A DNA stretch of 6,792 nt from Methylothermaceae bacterium. Lineage in GTDB: Bacteria; Pseudomonadota; Gammaproteobacteria; Methylococcales; Methylothermaceae. The DNA lies in the NCBI GenBank assembly GCA_027024125.1, contig JALVSV010000088.1, positions 1-6,792 of the forward strand, read 5' to 3'. The notes beneath the pieces were generated by a model that worked only from the letters and a program-made list of their open reading frames with translations, did no database searches and was not told the DNA's origin. The position numbers and the translations under genes are program-made. Of the stretch, positions 5,547-6,792 are shown one piece after another. The stretch's first letter is position 1, and the number at the start of each line of letters is the position of its first letter.

Positions 5547-6650
5547 GTGACCACCACGGATCAGGAAAACCGGGTGAATCTTCTCGGTCTGGATCGGAAA
5601 GCGCTGGAATTATGGTTCCAAGGGATTGGAGAGAAAAGCTACCGGGCCCACCAGGTACTGAAATGGGTTCATGCCCGGGGGGTGGTGGATTTTGATGCCA
5701 TGACGGATCTGGGCAAATCCCTAAGATCCCGCCTAAAGGAAGAGACCTGCCTGGACTTGCCGCTGGTCGTTCAAACCCAGGTCTCCCGTGACGGTACCAC
5801 CAAGTGGTTGATGGCTCTGGAGGACGGTAACCGGATCGAGACTGTCTTTATTCCCGAAGCCAATCGGGGGACTCTGTGTGTCTCCTCACAGGTGGGGTGT
5901 GCGTTGAACTGTGCATTTTGCGCCACGGCCAGGCAGGGCTTCAGCCGCAATCTGAACACCGCAGAGATCATTGGCCAGGTCTGGCAGGCTCATCGCAGCC
6001 TGGAGCAGGGCAACATCACCAACGTCGTCCTCATGGGGATGGGTGAACCATTGCTCAATTTCGCGGCCGTGATACCCGCTTTGGAGTTGATGATGGATGA
6101 CCTGGCATACGGATTGGCAAAGCGGCGGGTGACCGTATCCACCGCTGGTCTGGTGCCTGCCATCGACAGGCTGGCGCAGGTTTCCGATGCCAGTCTGGCA
6201 GTTTCCCTGCATGCAACCACGGACGCTCTCCGGAATGAACTGGTACCGATCAATCGTAAGTATCCCCTGGATCAGTTGCTCGATGCCTGTCATCGTTTCA
6301 TTCACTGCGACCGCCAGCGAGGACGCAAAATCACCTGGGAATATGTCATGATTGATGGCGTCAACGACTCGGTTGCCGATGCCAGGCGTTTGGTCAAGTT
6401 GCTCAGCCACATTCCCTCAAAGGTCAATCTGATACCGTTCAACAGCTTCGAAGGGGTGGATTTTAAGCGCTCTCCCCAGGAGTCGATCAACCGTTTCCAG
6501 GCTGTTTTGCAGGCGGCGGGATATCTGACCACCGTTCGCAGGACACGGGGGGACGATATCGATGCGGCTTGTGGTCAACTGGTGGGCAGGGTCAAGGCAA
6601 AATCATTCCCAAGACACCGCACCATTCCGCTGAAACTTGTGGCGGGGTGA
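5547..6650 (+). CDS. rlmN: Dual-specificity 23S rRNA/tRNA adenine-C2 methyltransferase (radical SAM)
   Basis: RlmN methylates C2 of A2503 in 23S rRNA and of A37 in some tRNAs, using two S-adenosylmethionine molecules and a 4Fe-4S cluster. The cluster motif CALNCAFC (C-x3-C-x2-C) is coded at 5898-5921, GMGEP at 6036-6050, and the methyl-carrying cysteine of AACGQL at 6570-6572. The N-terminal accessory domain with NLLGLDR and GEKSYRAHQVLKWVHARGV is complete. Three starts are possible. ATG 5508 (380 residues) lies 29 bp inside ndk and has no Shine-Dalgarno match. GTG 5547 (367 residues) has an AGGCGGA tract directly before it. GTG 5574 (358 residues) has AGGA at the best distance but leaves almost nothing before NLLGL. 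I chose 5547 because homologues such as the E. coli protein carry some residues before this block; the choice is uncertain. The gene lies 10 bp after ndk and 4 bp before the next gene, so it is probably in one operon with both. Confidence 0.95.
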   Translation: MTTTDQENRVNLLGLDRKALELWFQGIGEKSYRAHQVLKWVHARGVVDFDAMTDLGKSLRSRLKEETCLDLPLVVQTQVSRDGTTKWLMALEDGNRIETVFIPEANRGTLCVSSQVGCALNCAFCATARQGFSRNLNTAEIIGQVWQAHRSLEQGNITNVVLMGMGEPLLNFAAVIPALELMMDDLAYGLAKRRVTVSTAGLVPAIDRLAQVSDASLAVSLHATTDALRNELVPINRKYPLDQLLDACHRFIHCDRQRGRKITWEYVMIDGVNDSVADARRLVKLLSHIPSKVNLIPFNSFEGVDFKRSPQESINRFQAVLQAAGYLTTVRRTRGDDIDAACGQLVGRVKAKSFPRHRTIPLKLVAG

Positions 6651-6654
6651 ACGA

Positions 6655-6792
6655 ATGTTACAAAGTAAACGGCGGATCTTGTTCCTGTCCTTGTGTCTGG
6701 TGCTGGTGTTTGGCGGTTGTGCTTCCACTCCAGAGCCGGATATTCCAGAAGAAAAGCCCATCGACACACATAAGCTGTCAAGAATTTATTCC
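6655..6792 (+). CDS. pilW: Lipoprotein, probable type IV pilus biogenesis/stability protein PilW (PilF), N-terminal part
   Basis: Only the first 46 codons are in the window and the frame is open at the edge. The product starts MLQSKRRILFLSLCLVLVFGGC: a positively charged start, a hydrophobic core, and a lipobox FGGC with the acylated cysteine at residue 22. Ala and Ser follow, with no Asp at +2, so sorting to the outer membrane is expected. A proline-rich and acidic linker (TPEPDIPEEKP) comes next. The identification as PilW/PilF, a TPR lipoprotein needed for pilin secretin assembly, rests on gene order: in many Gammaproteobacteria ndk, rlmN and pilW are consecutive, often followed by rodZ and ispG. 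The TPR part lies beyond the window, so this remains an inference. ATG 6655 follows the rlmN stop by 4 bp, with a GCGGGG tract just upstream as a possible ribosome binding site. Confidence 0.72.
   Translation, partial: MLQSKRRILFLSLCLVLVFGGCASTPEPDIPEEKPIDTHKLSRIYS

Overview
The window looks like chromosomal DNA of a gammaproteobacterial methanotroph or methylotroph (Methylococcales-like). Two things suggest this. First, ndk, rlmN and a short lipoprotein gene stand in the order commonly seen in Gammaproteobacteria (ndk - rlmN - pilW/pilF). Second, genes of C1 metabolism adjoin them: a complete malyl-CoA lyase plus malate thiokinase set from the serine cycle, and a small kinase resembling the methanofuran-pathway enzyme MfnE downstream of a pabB end. 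No genus can be named from this stretch alone. Base composition and codon use look even throughout, and I see no insertion sequence, tRNA, rRNA, CRISPR array or phage gene.

Layout. Positions 1-721 (+) hold the last 40 codons of an aminodeoxychorismate synthase component I (PabB) gene. Its end overlaps a MfnE-like amino-acid-kinase-family gene. A short spacer with a good extended -10 element inside an inverted repeat leads to a 313-residue protein of unknown function (793-1734, +). This converges on the serine-cycle operon. The 56-bp convergent spacer is part of a long imperfect hairpin region with a 12-bp perfect stem. On the minus strand, reading from 4864 down to 1791, are mclA (malyl-CoA lyase), mtkA and mtkB (malate-CoA ligase beta and alpha subunits). 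They are tightly packed: a 33-bp gap, then a 4-bp overlap. A 237-bp divergent intergenic region holds a perfect TATAAT for mclA, an 8-bp inverted repeat in the presumed mclA leader, and an AT-rich stretch in front of ndk. On the plus strand, ndk (5102-5536) and rlmN follow, then the first 46 codons of a lipoprotein that is probably PilW/PilF.

How the genes fit together. MtkAB would activate malate to malyl-CoA, and MclA would split it to glyoxylate and acetyl-CoA. This is the last step pair of the serine cycle, and it feeds acetyl-CoA to biosynthesis. PabB supplies 4-aminobenzoate for folate and, in methylotrophs, for tetrahydromethanopterin. The MfnE-like kinase probably serves the methanofuran-type cofactor. 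So one side of the window supplies C1 carriers and the middle assimilates C1 units. The ndk-rlmN-pilW part is conserved housekeeping. I found no strong evidence for a previously undescribed system. The most interesting items are the pabB-kinase link, the 313-residue protein of unknown function, and the three inverted repeats in the intergenic regions.
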